Positions 42,742-51,287 of a stretch of DNA of 64,000 nucleotides are shown piece by piece (position 1 is the stretch's first letter; the number at the start of each line of letters is the position of its first letter). The translations under genes were made by a program, and so were the position numbers. Location of the stretch: contig CASFID010000056.1 of NCBI GenBank assembly GCA_949294665.1, positions 1-64,000 of the forward strand, written 5' to 3'. This DNA is from an uncultured Eubacteriales bacterium. GTDB taxonomy: Bacteria; Bacillota; Clostridia; Lachnospirales; Lachnospiraceae. Under the pieces are notes generated by a model. The model was not told the DNA's origin. It did not search any database and saw only the letters and a program-made list of their open reading frames with translations.

Positions 42742-43701
42742 ATGAAACATTTAAAAATAGGAAATGTGGAACTTGAAAACCGATATATACTCGGACCTAT
42801 GGCAGGTGTGACGGACCTGCCATTTCGTCTGCTCTGCCGGGAGCAGGGCGCAGGGCTTCTGTGTATGGAGATGGTGAGCGCGAAGGCGATCTATTATAAT
42901 AACCGGAACACAGAGAGTCTCCTGGAGATCCATCCGGATGAAAAGCCGGTCTCCCTGCAGCTCTTCGGTTCAGACCCGAAGATCATGAGCGAGATGGCAA
43001 AGCGGATCGAGGAGCGTCCGTTTGCGATCCTGGATATTAATATGGGATGTCCGGTGCCGAAAGTCGTCAGGAATGGCGAGGGCTCTGCGCTCATGAAAGA
43101 GCCGGAGCTGGTCAGAGAGATCGTAACCGCCGTTGTCAGAGCGATAGAGAAACCGGTGACGGTAAAGATTCGAAAAGGATTTGACGACGATCATGTCAAT
43201 GCGGTAGAGATCGCAAAGATCATAGAGGATGCGGGAGCCGCGGCGGTGGCGGTCCACGGGAGGACACGGGAACAGTATTACAGCGGGAAAGCGGACTGGG
43301 ACATCATCCGTCAGGTGAAAGAAGCAGTTTCAATCCCCGTGATCGGAAACGGAGACGTCACGAGCCCGCAGAAAGCGGACGAACTGGTCCGGCAGACCGG
43401 ATGCGACGGGGTCATGATCGCAAGGGGAGCTCAGGGGAATCCGTGGATCTTCTCTGAGATGGTATCCTGGGAAGAAACCGGCAGACTTCCGTCCCGGCCG
43501 GACAAGGATGAGGTGTGTCGGATGATCTTAAAGCACGCCCGGCTGCAGCTTGAGTATAAGGGGGAATTTACAGGCATCCGGGAGATGAGAAAGCATGTTG
43601 CCTGGTATACGAAAGGCCTTAAGGGAGCCGCGCGTCTGAGGGAAAAAGTGAATGCGGTAGAGAGCCTTGAAGAACTGGAAAATCTCTTGACATCATTATA
43701 G
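42742..43701 (+). CDS. dusB: tRNA-dihydrouridine synthase
   Basis: This 319-residue FMN enzyme reduces uridine in tRNA. Motifs are LGPMAGVTDLPFR, the catalytic Cys in DINMGCPVPKVVRNGEGSALM, VKIRKGFDD, HGRTREQYY and IGNGDVTSP. The DusB branch fits by length and by the GRTR segment. Upstream, AGGAG is unusually far (17 bases) from the ATG and AGGG is at 9 bases. A TATAAT overlaps the start codon and is probably not a promoter. The greA promoter lies inside the last codons. Confidence 0.9.
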   Translation: MKHLKIGNVELENRYILGPMAGVTDLPFRLLCREQGAGLLCMEMVSAKAIYYNNRNTESLLEIHPDEKPVSLQLFGSDPKIMSEMAKRIEERPFAILDINMGCPVPKVVRNGEGSALMKEPELVREIVTAVVRAIEKPVTVKIRKGFDDDHVNAVEIAKIIEDAGAAAVAVHGRTREQYYSGKADWDIIRQVKEAVSIPVIGNGDVTSPQKADELVRQTGCDGVMIARGAQGNPWIFSEMVSWEETGRLPSRPDKDEVCRMILKHARLQLEYKGEFTGIREMRKHVAWYTKGLKGAARLREKVNAVESLEELENLLTSL

Positions 43702-43715
43702 AGTTTGGTTATAAT
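43687..43715 (+). promoter_or_regulatory. Consensus promoter of greA
   Basis: TTGACA and TATAAT match consensus perfectly with a 17-base spacer. The -35 lies inside the last codons of dusB; the greA start codon is about 105 bases downstream. Confidence 0.85.
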
Positions 43716-43820
43716 ATTGAAATTGCGAAATAGACTTAAATGACAGCATACAGGACATGCGGTCCTGCAAAATAAAATCAAAAAAAGAAAATCTGAAGAG
43801 ACAGAAAGGAAGCGTAACTA

Positions 43821-44306
43821 ATGGCAGAGGCAAAGAAAAGATTACTTACTTATGCCGGATTAAAGGCACTTGAGGATGAACTTGAAGATCTTAAAGTGGT
43901 GAAGAGAAAGGAAGTCGCAGCCAAGATCAAAGAGGCCAGAGAACAGGGCGACCTCTCGGAGAATGCCGAGTATGATGCTGCAAAGGACGAGCAGCGGGAT
44001 ATTGAGGCACGTATCGAGGAACTTGAGGGGATTCTGAAAAATGCAGAAGTAGTCGTCGAGGATGAGGTCGACTTTGATAAGATCAACGTAGGATGTACTG
44101 TGAAAGTCTTCGATGTCACATACGACGAGGAGATGGAGTTTAAGATCGTAGGCTCCACAGAGGCAAACAGCCTCGAGGGGAAAATCTCCAACGAGTCTCC
44201 CGTCGGTCAGGCACTGATCGGGAAGAAAGTCGGCGAGTCGGTCAAGGTTGAGACACAGGCCGGGGATATCGAGTATAAAGTGCTTGAGATCAGCCGTTCA
44301 AAGTAA
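43821..44306 (+). CDS. greA: Transcription elongation factor GreA
   Basis: This 161-residue protein has the N-terminal coiled-coil (LTYAGLKALEDELEDLKVVKRKEVAAKI) whose tip carries the acidic residues DLSENAEYDAAKDEQ that stimulate RNA cleavage in backtracked polymerase, and a C-terminal FKBP-like domain (SNESPVGQALIGKKVGESV). Length matches the family (about 158). Driven by the consensus promoter upstream and followed by a hairpin without a T run. Confidence 0.95.
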   Translation: MAEAKKRLLTYAGLKALEDELEDLKVVKRKEVAAKIKEAREQGDLSENAEYDAAKDEQRDIEARIEELEGILKNAEVVVEDEVDFDKINVGCTVKVFDVTYDEEMEFKIVGSTEANSLEGKISNESPVGQALIGKKVGESVKVETQAGDIEYKVLEISRSK

Positions 44307-44321
44307 ACATATGACATGACA

Positions 44322-44354
44322 CAGACCTCTTAATGTTCGGACTTAAGAGGTCTG
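44322..44354 (+). terminator. Perfect hairpin between greA and lysS
   Basis: CAGACCTCTTAA pairs perfectly with TTAAGAGGTCTG around a TGTTCGGAC loop. No T run follows, so it may be an inefficient terminator or a processing signal. No T-box features are seen before lysS. Confidence 0.5.
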
Positions 44355-44481
44355 AATTCGCATATGGACATGTCTGGCCGTCAACGAAAAACAAAGAGAC
44401 GGATGCGGAAACAAAAGGAAAGAAATCAGAAAGCGGAAGACAGGCAGCAGGAAAAATGCCTGAAAGGAAGGAGAAAAGACA

Positions 44482-46401
44482 TTGGCACAGCAGCAGAAAA
44501 ACGGACAGGAACAGGACCTGAATCAGTTGAGGAAAGTGCGCCGCGAGAAACTTGCGGAGTTGCAGCAGAATGGAAAGGATCCGTTTGTGATCACGAAATA
44601 TGAACAGTCACATCACAGCCTGGAGATCAAAGAGAATTTCGATGAACTTGAAGGGCAGAAAGTATCGATCGCAGGGCGTATGATGTCCAAGCGGGTAATG
44701 GGAAAAGCGTCATTCTGTAATGTGCAGGATCTGGAAGGTAATATCCAGTCGTATGTGGCAAGAGACAGCGTCGGGGAAGAGAATTATAAAGAGTTCAAAA
44801 AACTTGACGTAGGCGACGTGATCGGCATCGAGGGAGAAGTGTTCCGGACAAAGACAGGAGAGATCTCCGTCCACGCTTCCCATGTGACGCTCCTCTCCAA
44901 GAGTCTTCAGATCCTTCCGGAGAAGTTCCACGGACTGACGAATACAGATATGCGTTACCGTCAGAGATACGTGGATCTGATCATGAACCCGGAAGTAAAA
45001 GATACATTTATCAAACGGTCGAAGATCATAAGCGCGATCAGAAAATATCTCGACGGAGAGGGATTCATGGAAGTTGAAACGCCGATGCTTGTGGCAAATG
45101 CCGGAGGCGCTGCTGCAAGACCTTTCGAGACACATTTCAACGCGCTGAACGAGGACTTGAAGCTTCGCATCTCTCTTGAGCTTTATCTGAAACGACTGAT
45201 CGTGGGTGGACTTGAGAAAGTATATGAGATCGGCCGCGTATTCAGAAACGAGGGCCTTGATACAAGACACAATCCGGAGTTCACACTGATGGAGCTCTAT
45301 CAGGCATATACAGATTACAACGGAATGATGGATCTGACGGAGAACCTGTACCGCCATGTGGCTCAGGAAGTGCTCGGAACGACAAAGATCGTCTACAATG
45401 GCGTTGAGATGGATCTCGGAAAACCGTTTGAGCGCATTACAATGATAGACGCGGTGAAAAAATATGCGGGGATCGACTGGAATGAAGTAGAGACTCTGGA
45501 GCAGGCAAGGGAGCTTGCGAAGAAGCATAATGTAGAGTTCGAGGAGAGACACAAGAAAGGCGACATCCTGTCCCTTTTCTTCGAGGAGTTCGCAGAGGAA
45601 CACCTGATCCAGCCGACATTTGTCATGGACCATCCGATCGAGATCTCACCTCTGACCAAGAAGAAGCCGGAGAATCCTGAGTATGTAGAGCGCTTCGAGT
45701 TCTTTATGAACGGCTGGGAGATGGCGAACGCGTACTCTGAGCTCAACGATCCGATCGATCAGAGAGAGAGGTTTAAAGCGCAGGAAGAACAGCTTGCGCA
45801 GGGAGATGAAGAGGCGAACACGACAGACGAAGATTTCCTGAATGCACTGGAGATCGGTATGCCGCCGACAGGAGGTATCGGATTCGGTATCGACAGGATG
45901 TGCATGCTTCTCACAAATGCAGCGGCGATCCGCGATGTGCTGCTCTTCCCGACAATGAAGAGCATCGGCGGAGCCGAGGGCAAGAAAACGGACAAGAAAG
46001 AGGAGTCCGAGCCGGTTGTGAAGATCGATCTTTCCAAGGTGAAAGTCGAGCCACTGTTTGAGGATGCCGTTGATTTTGACACCTTTAGCAAGTCCGATTT
46101 TCGGATTGTAAAGGTAGAGGCATGCGAGGCAGTTCCGAAGAGTAAGAAACTCCTGAAGTTCACACTGAACGATGGAACAGACCGGAAACGCACGATTTTA
46201 AGCGGTATTCACGAGTATTACGAGCCGGAAGAGCTGGTCGGAAAGACCTGCATCGCGATCACAAATCTCCCGCCGAGGAAGATGATGGGTATCGACTCCG
46301 AGGGTATGCTGATCAGCGCTGTGTACGAGTACGATGGGCACGAAGGACTGAATCTGCTGATGGTGGATGACAATATTCCGGCGGGCGCGAAGCTCTATTA
46401 A
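44482..46401 (+). CDS. lysS: Lysyl-tRNA synthetase (class II) with C-terminal tRNA-binding domain
   Basis: This 639-residue enzyme charges tRNA-Lys. It has an N-terminal OB-fold anticodon-binding domain, the class II core with motif 2 [18 protein letters not shown] and motif 3 [10 protein letters not shown], and, after a Lys/Glu-rich linker at about 500-530, an extra C-terminal domain ([45 protein letters not shown]) of the EMAPII/Trbp111 type usually found on MetRS. TTG at 44482 is used as start, supported by GGAAGGAG 8 bases upstream. The ICE begins after its stop. Confidence 0.93.
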   Translation: MAQQQKNGQEQDLNQLRKVRREKLAELQQNGKDPFVITKYEQSHHSLEIKENFDELEGQKVSIAGRMMSKRVMGKASFCNVQDLEGNIQSYVARDSVGEENYKEFKKLDVGDVIGIEGEVFRTKTGEISVHASHVTLLSKSLQILPEKFHGLTNTDMRYRQRYVDLIMNPEVKDTFIKRSKIISAIRKYLDGEGFMEVETPMLVANAGGAAARPFETHFNALNEDLKLRISLELYLKRLIVGGLEKVYEIGRVFRNEGLDTRHNPEFTLMELYQAYTDYNGMMDLTENLYRHVAQEVLGTTKIVYNGVEMDLGKPFERITMIDAVKKYAGIDWNEVETLEQARELAKKHNVEFEERHKKGDILSLFFEEFAEEHLIQPTFVMDHPIEISPLTKKKPENPEYVERFEFFMNGWEMANAYSELNDPIDQRERFKAQEEQLAQGDEEANTTDEDFLNALEIGMPPTGGIGFGIDRMCMLLTNAAAIRDVLLFPTMKSIGGAEGKKTDKKEESEPVVKIDLSKVKVEPLFEDAVDFDTFSKSDFRIVKVEACEAVPKSKKLLKFTLNDGTDRKRTILSGIHEYYEPEELVGKTCIAITNLPPRKMMGIDSEGMLISAVYEYDGHEGLNLLMVDDNIPAGAKLY

Positions 46402-46422
46402 GGATAAGAAATGACCTATCAT

Positions 46423-46463
46423 TTTGACAACAAAAATTCAATTTGACAACAATTTGACAGCAA
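46423..46463 (+). repeat. Three TTTGACA(A/G)CAA direct repeats near the element's left end
   Basis: TTTGACAACAA occurs at 46423 and 46442, and TTTGACAGCAA at 46453, within 60 bases of the lysS stop. They could be arm-type recombinase sites, partition or replication sites, or overlapping -35 elements (each contains TTGACA). Confidence 0.55.
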
Positions 46464-46542
46464 AAACCGAAACAAATACGAATTATTACGACGTATTGTA
46501 AAAAGTTGTCGCTCGTCCATTTCAGGCAAAACAGATTGTCTG

Positions 46543-46586
46543 GGGCACTTTTTGAAAGAAAAACTTTCAAAGAGTGCCCTTTTTTT
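46543..46586 (+). terminator. Strong terminator upstream of the first element gene
   Basis: GGGCACT-TT-TTGAAAG pairs with CTTTCAA-AG-AGTGCCC, followed by seven Ts. It lies 50 bases before the first element gene and would end read-through from lysS or attenuate the element operon. Confidence 0.8.
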
Positions 46587-46637
46587 GTGCAATCGGATAC
46601 ATCCGTGGTAGTCATTCAGGATGGAGGAACAGAAGTC

Positions 46638-46883
46638 ATGAAAACAGAAAACAGTTACTACAATCAACAAAAGCGCAGTGAAGTGATGGAAAGTGCCCGC
46701 AGGCTCAGAAGAAAGTTTTTACGATATCAACAGGCGGAGATAGTGTACAGCCTGTCCCATAAGAAGCTGATGGAATTGGCTAATGACGCAGGGGCTATTT
46801 ACAGAATGGACGGTATTGTTTTAATCAATCGGGAAATTTTTGACGAGTATCTTGAAAGATTTCATGAGGTAAAACAGAAGTAA
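46638..46883 (+). CDS. Small excisionase-like helix-turn-helix protein (copy 1 of 3)
   Basis: This 81-residue protein has core FLRYQQAEIVYSLSHKKLMELANDAGAIYRMDG followed by VLINREIFDEYLERF, the winged-helix pattern of small DUF6462/excisionase-like proteins found at the start of ICEs. ATG 46638 has GGAGG 12 bases upstream. The next two genes encode recognisable paralogues. Likely binds element DNA for excision control or gene regulation (inference). Confidence 0.7.
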   Translation: MKTENSYYNQQKRSEVMESARRLRRKFLRYQQAEIVYSLSHKKLMELANDAGAIYRMDGIVLINREIFDEYLERFHEVKQK

Positions 46884-46897
46884 AGGAGATGTCTGAT

Positions 46898-47107
46898 ATG
46901 GGATATGCAAGAAAAGATGTAGAAGCTACAAAAGAAGGACAGAAGAAATTTGTGAGGTATAAGGAAGGCGCAGAGAAATATAGTTTGGGGCTCACTAAAT
47001 TTCAAGCTTTAGCTAAAGAAGCAAAGGCGGTCTATAAGGTTGATAAAGTAGTTCTTGTCAATTGTGAAATATTCGAACGCTTTTTGGAAACTTTTAGAGA
47101 ATATTAA
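46898..47107 (+). CDS. Small excisionase-like helix-turn-helix protein (copy 2 of 3)
   Basis: The product has 69 residues: VRYKEGAEKYSLGLTKFQALAKEAKAVYKVDK followed by VVLVNCEIFERFLETF. It aligns with copy 1 over nearly its whole length, including the xRYxx....YSL and VYKVDK positions. ATG 46898 is used because GGAG lies 9 bases upstream; an ATG at 46889 directly abuts that ribosome site and is unlikely. Confidence 0.65.
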   Translation: MGYARKDVEATKEGQKKFVRYKEGAEKYSLGLTKFQALAKEAKAVYKVDKVVLVNCEIFERFLETFREY

Positions 47108-47120
47108 AATCGGAGGATCA

Positions 47121-47381
47121 ATGATGCATGGAAAAGTATGGCTGTTCTCTCATCTCATTGATGATGAAGATCTTGCATTTTTACAGAGGGAGTTTATCAG
47201 TTATCAGCAGGCAATGGAATATTACGGACTCCGGTATAAACCTGTGGTCAGGATGTCTCATGTTTCGGGTTCTGTTTACAAGGTAGGAAAAAAGGTATTG
47301 ATACGAAGGAGTATTTTTGAAGAATATTTGAGAAATCATGTGAAAAGGGGGACCGAAGAATGGGAAGAGTTATTTCAGTAG
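47121..47381 (+). CDS. Small excisionase-like helix-turn-helix protein (copy 3 of 3)
   Basis: The product has 86 residues: FISYQQAMEYYGLRYKPVVRMSHVSGSVYKVGK followed by VLIRRSIFEEYLRNH, the third paralogue. A distinct N-terminus (HGKVWLFSHLIDDEDLAFL) is added. A second ATG at 47124 fits CGGAGGA better and is an alternative start. Its 3' end overlaps parA by 22 bases. Confidence 0.65.
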   Translation: MMHGKVWLFSHLIDDEDLAFLQREFISYQQAMEYYGLRYKPVVRMSHVSGSVYKVGKKVLIRRSIFEEYLRNHVKRGTEEWEELFQ

Positions 47382-48145
47382 CAAACCAAAAGGGCGGAGT
47401 CGCAAAAACAACATCAGCAGTAAATCTGGGGATTGGACTGGCCAGGGAAGGGAAAAAAGTATTGCTCGTTGATACAGATCCTCAGGGAAGTCTTACAGCC
47501 AGTCTTGGATATGTGGAACCTGATGAAATTCAGATTACACTGGCAAATATACTTACTGCAGTGATCAATGAACAGGAGATTGATCCGGATGATGGAATTC
47601 TTCATCATGAGGAGAATATTGATATCATGCCCGGAAATATTGAACTGTCTGCACTGGAAGTTGTCATGGGAAATGTGATGAGCAGAGAACTTATTTTAAA
47701 AGATTATATTGATATGATGAGAGAACGATATGATTATATTCTGATTGATTGTATGCCCAGTCTTGGAATGATGACGATCAATGCATTGGTTGCTTCTGAT
47801 TCTGTACTGATCCCTGTTCAGGCGGCATATCTGCCTGTAAAAGGTCTCCAACAGTTGATAAAGACTATTCTGATGGTCAAGAAGAGGCTGAACCGTGGAC
47901 TGGAAATTCAGGGAATCCTTCTTACAATGGTGGATTACAGGACAAATTATGCGAAAGATATTGCGGCAAAGCTGCATGAAACCTATGGGTCACGAATTAC
48001 GATTTTTGATAATTCGATTCCTATGTCTGTTAAGGCAGCAGAAACAAGTGCCGAGGGAGTCAGTATTTATTCTCATTGTCCTAAAAGCAAGGTGGCAGAA
48101 GCATATCGGAATCTGACACAGGAGGTGCTGAACAGTGAAAAGTAG
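47360..48145 (+). CDS. parA: ParA/Soj-family partition ATPase
   Basis: The product has 261 residues. The deviant Walker A is VANQKGGVAKTTSAVNLG at the very N-terminus, Walker A' is VDTDPQGSLTASLG, and Walker B is YILIDCMPSLGMM. Type Ib length without an N-terminal DNA-binding extension. Together with ParB (10-base overlap) it probably partitions the circular, excised form of the element or steers conjugation. Confidence 0.92.
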   Translation: MGRVISVANQKGGVAKTTSAVNLGIGLAREGKKVLLVDTDPQGSLTASLGYVEPDEIQITLANILTAVINEQEIDPDDGILHHEENIDIMPGNIELSALEVVMGNVMSRELILKDYIDMMRERYDYILIDCMPSLGMMTINALVASDSVLIPVQAAYLPVKGLQQLIKTILMVKKRLNRGLEIQGILLTMVDYRTNYAKDIAAKLHETYGSRITIFDNSIPMSVKAAETSAEGVSIYSHCPKSKVAEAYRNLTQEVLNSEK

Positions 48146-49046
48146 CAGAAGCGGTGAAAAAGTTAAATTAACAAGCATAGATGAGCTGCTGGGTGTTATG
48201 AATGAAGAGTCGGCAATGGAGATTGAACTCAAATCAATCACTCCATTCAGAAGTCATCCATTTAAAGTATTAAATGATGAGAAGATGGAAGACCTTATCA
48301 ATAGCATAAAAGAAAATGGAGTCATTACACCTGTATTAATCCGGCCGACAGAGAAAAATCATTATGAAATGATATCTGGCCATCGAAGAATGTATGCTGC
48401 ACGTAAAGCTGGTCTTGCTACGATTCCGGCAATCGTGAGAGAAATGTCGGACGATGAGGCAGTGATCGCCATGGTAGATGCCAACATCCAAAGAGAAGAA
48501 CTGTTGCCGAGTGAGAAAGCATTTGCATATAAAATGAAATTAGAGGCAATGAAGCATCAAGGGGGAAGGACAGATATAACTTCTGGTCAAAATGGCCAGA
48601 AGTTAGAAAGAACAGTTTCACGAGATGTTCTTGCAGAACAGGTTGGCGAGAGTTCAAAACAAATTCAAAGATACATACGGCTTACCGAACTTATTCCTGA
48701 ACTATTAGATATGGTCGATAATAAAAAAATACAATTTACCGTGGCGGTGGATATTTCGTATATCGATAAAGAAATGCAGAAATGGATTTATGAGTATATC
48801 AGGGATAATGGCTTTATCAAACCGAATCAGATTGCTGTCTTAAGAAAGCGTATGGAAGATGAAAATATAGGACACAGTTATATGATTTCTATATTGAATA
48901 ACTGTATTGCTCCTAAGAAAAACCGAAAAGTTACATTGCCGGAAAAGAAATTGAAGAATTATTTTCCTCCTGAGTATTCACAGGAACAGATGGAAGAGGT
49001 CATAGTAGCTTTATTGGAGCAGTGGAAAAAAGAACGGGAGGCGTAA
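48135..49046 (+). CDS. parB: ParB/RepB/Spo0J-family partition protein
   Basis: The product has 303 residues. The ParB N-terminal nuclease-like/CTPase domain has GVITPVLIRPTEKNHYEMISGHRRMYAARKAG, then ANIQREELLPSEKAFAYKMK and a helix-turn-helix (DVLAEQVGESSKQIQRYIRL). A GTG start is supported by GGAGGT 8 bases upstream. A parS site of the Bacillus type is not seen nearby, so this ParB likely has its own site on the element. Confidence 0.9.
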   Translation: MKSSRSGEKVKLTSIDELLGVMNEESAMEIELKSITPFRSHPFKVLNDEKMEDLINSIKENGVITPVLIRPTEKNHYEMISGHRRMYAARKAGLATIPAIVREMSDDEAVIAMVDANIQREELLPSEKAFAYKMKLEAMKHQGGRTDITSGQNGQKLERTVSRDVLAEQVGESSKQIQRYIRLTELIPELLDMVDNKKIQFTVAVDISYIDKEMQKWIYEYIRDNGFIKPNQIAVLRKRMEDENIGHSYMISILNNCIAPKKNRKVTLPEKKLKNYFPPEYSQEQMEEVIVALLEQWKKEREA

Positions 49047-49050
49047 AAAT

Positions 49051-49401
49051 ATGACGTTTGATTATTTCTATGGAACCAGAGCGGATCAATATTCGTTTAT
49101 CAGAGTTCCTAAACTGTTAATTACAGGCAAAGAGTTTTCGTCTCTGACAATCCAGGCAAAAATGTTATACGGTCTGCTTCTGGACCGTATGGGAATGTCG
49201 ATAAAGAATAAATGGCTTGATCAGGAGAACAGAGTCTATGTGATCTATCCGATTAAAGAAATTCAGCAGGATATGAACATTACAAAGAAAAAGGCAATGG
49301 AAATTCTCGCTGAATTGGAAGAAAAAGGTCTGGTAGAAAAACAGATCCGTGGCTCTGGAATGCCTAACCTTATATATATAAAACAGTTTACAGCGGCATG
49401 A
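49051..49401 (+). CDS. Short RepA_N-type initiator paralogue
   Basis: This 116-residue protein matches only the N-terminal domain of RepA_N replication initiators: FYGTRADQYSFIRVPKLL, AKMLYGLLLDRM and a winged helix ending GSGMPNLIYIKQF. It closely resembles the first 110 residues of the next protein, so the pair arose by duplication and this copy lacks the C-terminal half. It may act as a DNA-binding regulator of replication rather than an initiator. Confidence 0.75.
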   Translation: MTFDYFYGTRADQYSFIRVPKLLITGKEFSSLTIQAKMLYGLLLDRMGMSIKNKWLDQENRVYVIYPIKEIQQDMNITKKKAMEILAELEEKGLVEKQIRGSGMPNLIYIKQFTAA

Positions 49402-49452
49402 TGCAGAGGTGCCGGAAATGGCACCTCTGAAATACAAAGAGAGGAGGAGAAG

Positions 49453-50466
49453 ATGGAGAGCAAAGTAACATTTCAATATTTTTACGGTACGCAGGCTGAT
49501 CAATACAGTTTTTACAGAATACCGAAAGCATTATTCCAGGATGAGTATTTCCGCTGCTTATCCAGTGATGCAAAGATTCTTTACGGCCTGATGCTGGACA
49601 GGATGTCATTATCTATAAAAAACCAATGGTTTGATGCCGAAAACAGGGCTTATATCTACTTTTCCATTGAGGATATCATGGAATTGCTGAATTGCGGAAG
49701 AAATAAGGCCATTAAATCTCTGCAGGAACTGGACAGCGAGACAGGGATCGGCCTGATCGAGAAGAAAAGGCAGGGATTTGGAAAAACCAATATTATCTAT
49801 GTTAAATCATTTGTGATGAAAGAAGAAATAACAAAAGAGGGACAAACACTGAGCAAAACGGAATCCGAATCAGAAGAGAAGTTTATAAATCAAACTTATG
49901 AGGAAGACAACGGTTCACAAGAAGTTTATAATGTAAACTTCAAGAAGTCCCAAAATCAAACTTCAAGAAGTCCTGAAAATAAACTTCAAGAAGTTTACAT
50001 TTCAAACCCTAATTATACTAATATCAGTTATAATAAACAGAGTGATAATGAATCTGATCTAATCCGATCTGAGGGGATGGGATTTGATCCTGATGGGAAA
50101 TCTATTATGCCGGCATATGAAGAGCTGATAAAGGAAAATATGGACTTTGATGCCTTATTAGCTTCATATCCTCTGGATAAAGAGCTGGTGCAGGGGATTT
50201 ATGAACTGATTCTGGAAACTGTGTTATGCCAGAATGACAGGATTTTAATTGCCAGCAGCTGGTATCCTGCAGAACTTGTGAAAAGTAAGTTTATGAAATT
50301 GAAATATGCTCACATTGAGTATGTCATGGAGTGCTTTCGGAAAAATACGACCAAGGTAAAAAATATCAAGAAATATCTTCTGGCGGCATTGTTTAACGCT
50401 CCCAGTACCATTGACGGATATTATACTGCAGAGGTGAACCATGATATGCCACAGTTTGTAGTTTGA
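49453..50466 (+). CDS. repA: RepA_N-type replication initiator
   Basis: The product has 337 residues. N-terminal RepA_N domain (YFYGTQADQYSFYRIPKALF; AKILYGLMLDRMSLSIKNQWF; LNCGRNKAIKSLQEL), a polar Ser/Asn-rich middle (about 130-200), and a C-terminal domain (YEELIKENMDFDALLASYP...) found in ICE-encoded members (DUF6017-like). Such proteins start replication of plasmids and of excised ICE circles. AGGAGGAG is upstream of the ATG. Confidence 0.85.
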   Translation: MESKVTFQYFYGTQADQYSFYRIPKALFQDEYFRCLSSDAKILYGLMLDRMSLSIKNQWFDAENRAYIYFSIEDIMELLNCGRNKAIKSLQELDSETGIGLIEKKRQGFGKTNIIYVKSFVMKEEITKEGQTLSKTESESEEKFINQTYEEDNGSQEVYNVNFKKSQNQTSRSPENKLQEVYISNPNYTNISYNKQSDNESDLIRSEGMGFDPDGKSIMPAYEELIKENMDFDALLASYPLDKELVQGIYELILETVLCQNDRILIASSWYPAELVKSKFMKLKYAHIEYVMECFRKNTTKVKNIKKYLLAALFNAPSTIDGYYTAEVNHDMPQFVV

Positions 50467-50487
50467 TCGAGAAAGGTGGAAAAAATT

Positions 50488-50796
50488 ATGCGTTTCTTAA
50501 TATTTTTGGTAAAGCTCCCACTGAAGCTTATACTGATACCTGTATGGCTGTTCTTAGCTGTTGCCGGATTGATCGTAAGTCTCATCGTCGGCATATATAA
50601 CTTTGGCAGAACGATTGCGGCTTTTATCCTCATACTGCTTCTGATAGGCGTTCTTGTCTGCTATCAGGACTGGATACAGGCAGGGATACTGATCACATTG
50701 TATTTGATTCTGTTTGCGTTGCTATTTGTTGGTACGGCGGTGGAAGTAATCCTGGAAGAAATCCGAAGCAGAGTAATGGGATTTATTCTTTCGTAG
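50488..50796 (+). CDS. Small multi-pass membrane protein
   Basis: The product has 102 residues, almost entirely hydrophobic, with three predicted helices: LPLKLILIPVWLFLAVAGLI, AFILILLLIGVLVCYQ and GILITLYLILFALLFVGTAV. ATG 50488 is chosen with AAGGTGG upstream. It is conserved in position in this type of element by my recollection, but I do not recognise a function. Confidence 0.55.
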   Translation: MRFLIFLVKLPLKLILIPVWLFLAVAGLIVSLIVGIYNFGRTIAAFILILLLIGVLVCYQDWIQAGILITLYLILFALLFVGTAVEVILEEIRSRVMGFILS

Positions 50797-50823
50797 AGAA
50801 AAAGGAACGGAGAGTGAAAAATA

Positions 50824-51126
50824 TTGAATTACATACATGAAATTTTTGAAAAGGCAACGATCCGGGGCATTGCTGATTACCTTCTATTCGGTAAAGGTCC
50901 GGATCCGGATGACAGAAGCTATGAAGAAAGGCTGGAAGAGCCATATATGCGGTTTGAAAAAGCAGTGGCAAAATATGATAAGAATCCGGCATCGGAGTTG
51001 CTTGATCTGTCAAATGAGATTACAAGTGAAACTGCCAGTGTGTATATGGAGATAGGGATGCAGATAGGGATACTTTTGATGCAGGATATGTTTAACAATA
51101 TCAATAGAGAAAAGGCAACAGATTAA
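50824..51126 (+). CDS. Small ICE protein of unknown function
   Basis: The product has 100 residues, acidic, helical, reading from a TTG start with GGAG upstream. The features are LFGKGPDPDDRSYEERLEEPY near the N-terminus and a C-terminal helix (VYMEIGMQIGILLMQDMFNNI). This looks like the DUF6809-type proteins of conjugative elements; the assignment is tentative. Confidence 0.5.
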   Translation: MNYIHEIFEKATIRGIADYLLFGKGPDPDDRSYEERLEEPYMRFEKAVAKYDKNPASELLDLSNEITSETASVYMEIGMQIGILLMQDMFNNINREKATD

Positions 51127-51187
51127 TTCTAGTGTTTTCTGTGATGATTGCAGTATCTAAATCGGTAAGTAATGAAAATAAGTACGT

Positions 51188-51203
51188 GTCAAACAGATTT
51201 GAC
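51188..51203 (+). promoter_or_regulatory. Inverted repeat upstream of the XRE membrane regulator
   Basis: GTCAAA and TTTGAC are separated by CAGA; 85 bases before the XRE gene at 51288. The right arm contains TTGACA, a possible -35. A candidate autoregulatory operator. Confidence 0.4.
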
Positions 51204-51287
51204 ATGCTTAAAATCCTGCGATGTCCAATAGTTTTGATAGCAGAAATCCGGTTCGATGAAATAAAATAGCAGCAGGAGGAAACGAAA

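Noticed and set aside
42737-42742. TGCTATAAT overlapping the dusB start codon as a promoter
   Set aside because: It would leave the transcript without the dusB start and no good -35 is present.
44307-44481. T-box riboswitch before lysS
   Set aside because: No specifier hairpin or TGGNACCGCG-like T-box sequence; only a simple hairpin.
44710-45633. 307-codon minus-strand frame inside lysS
   Set aside because: Shadow of the lysS reading frame; His/Leu-rich without motifs.
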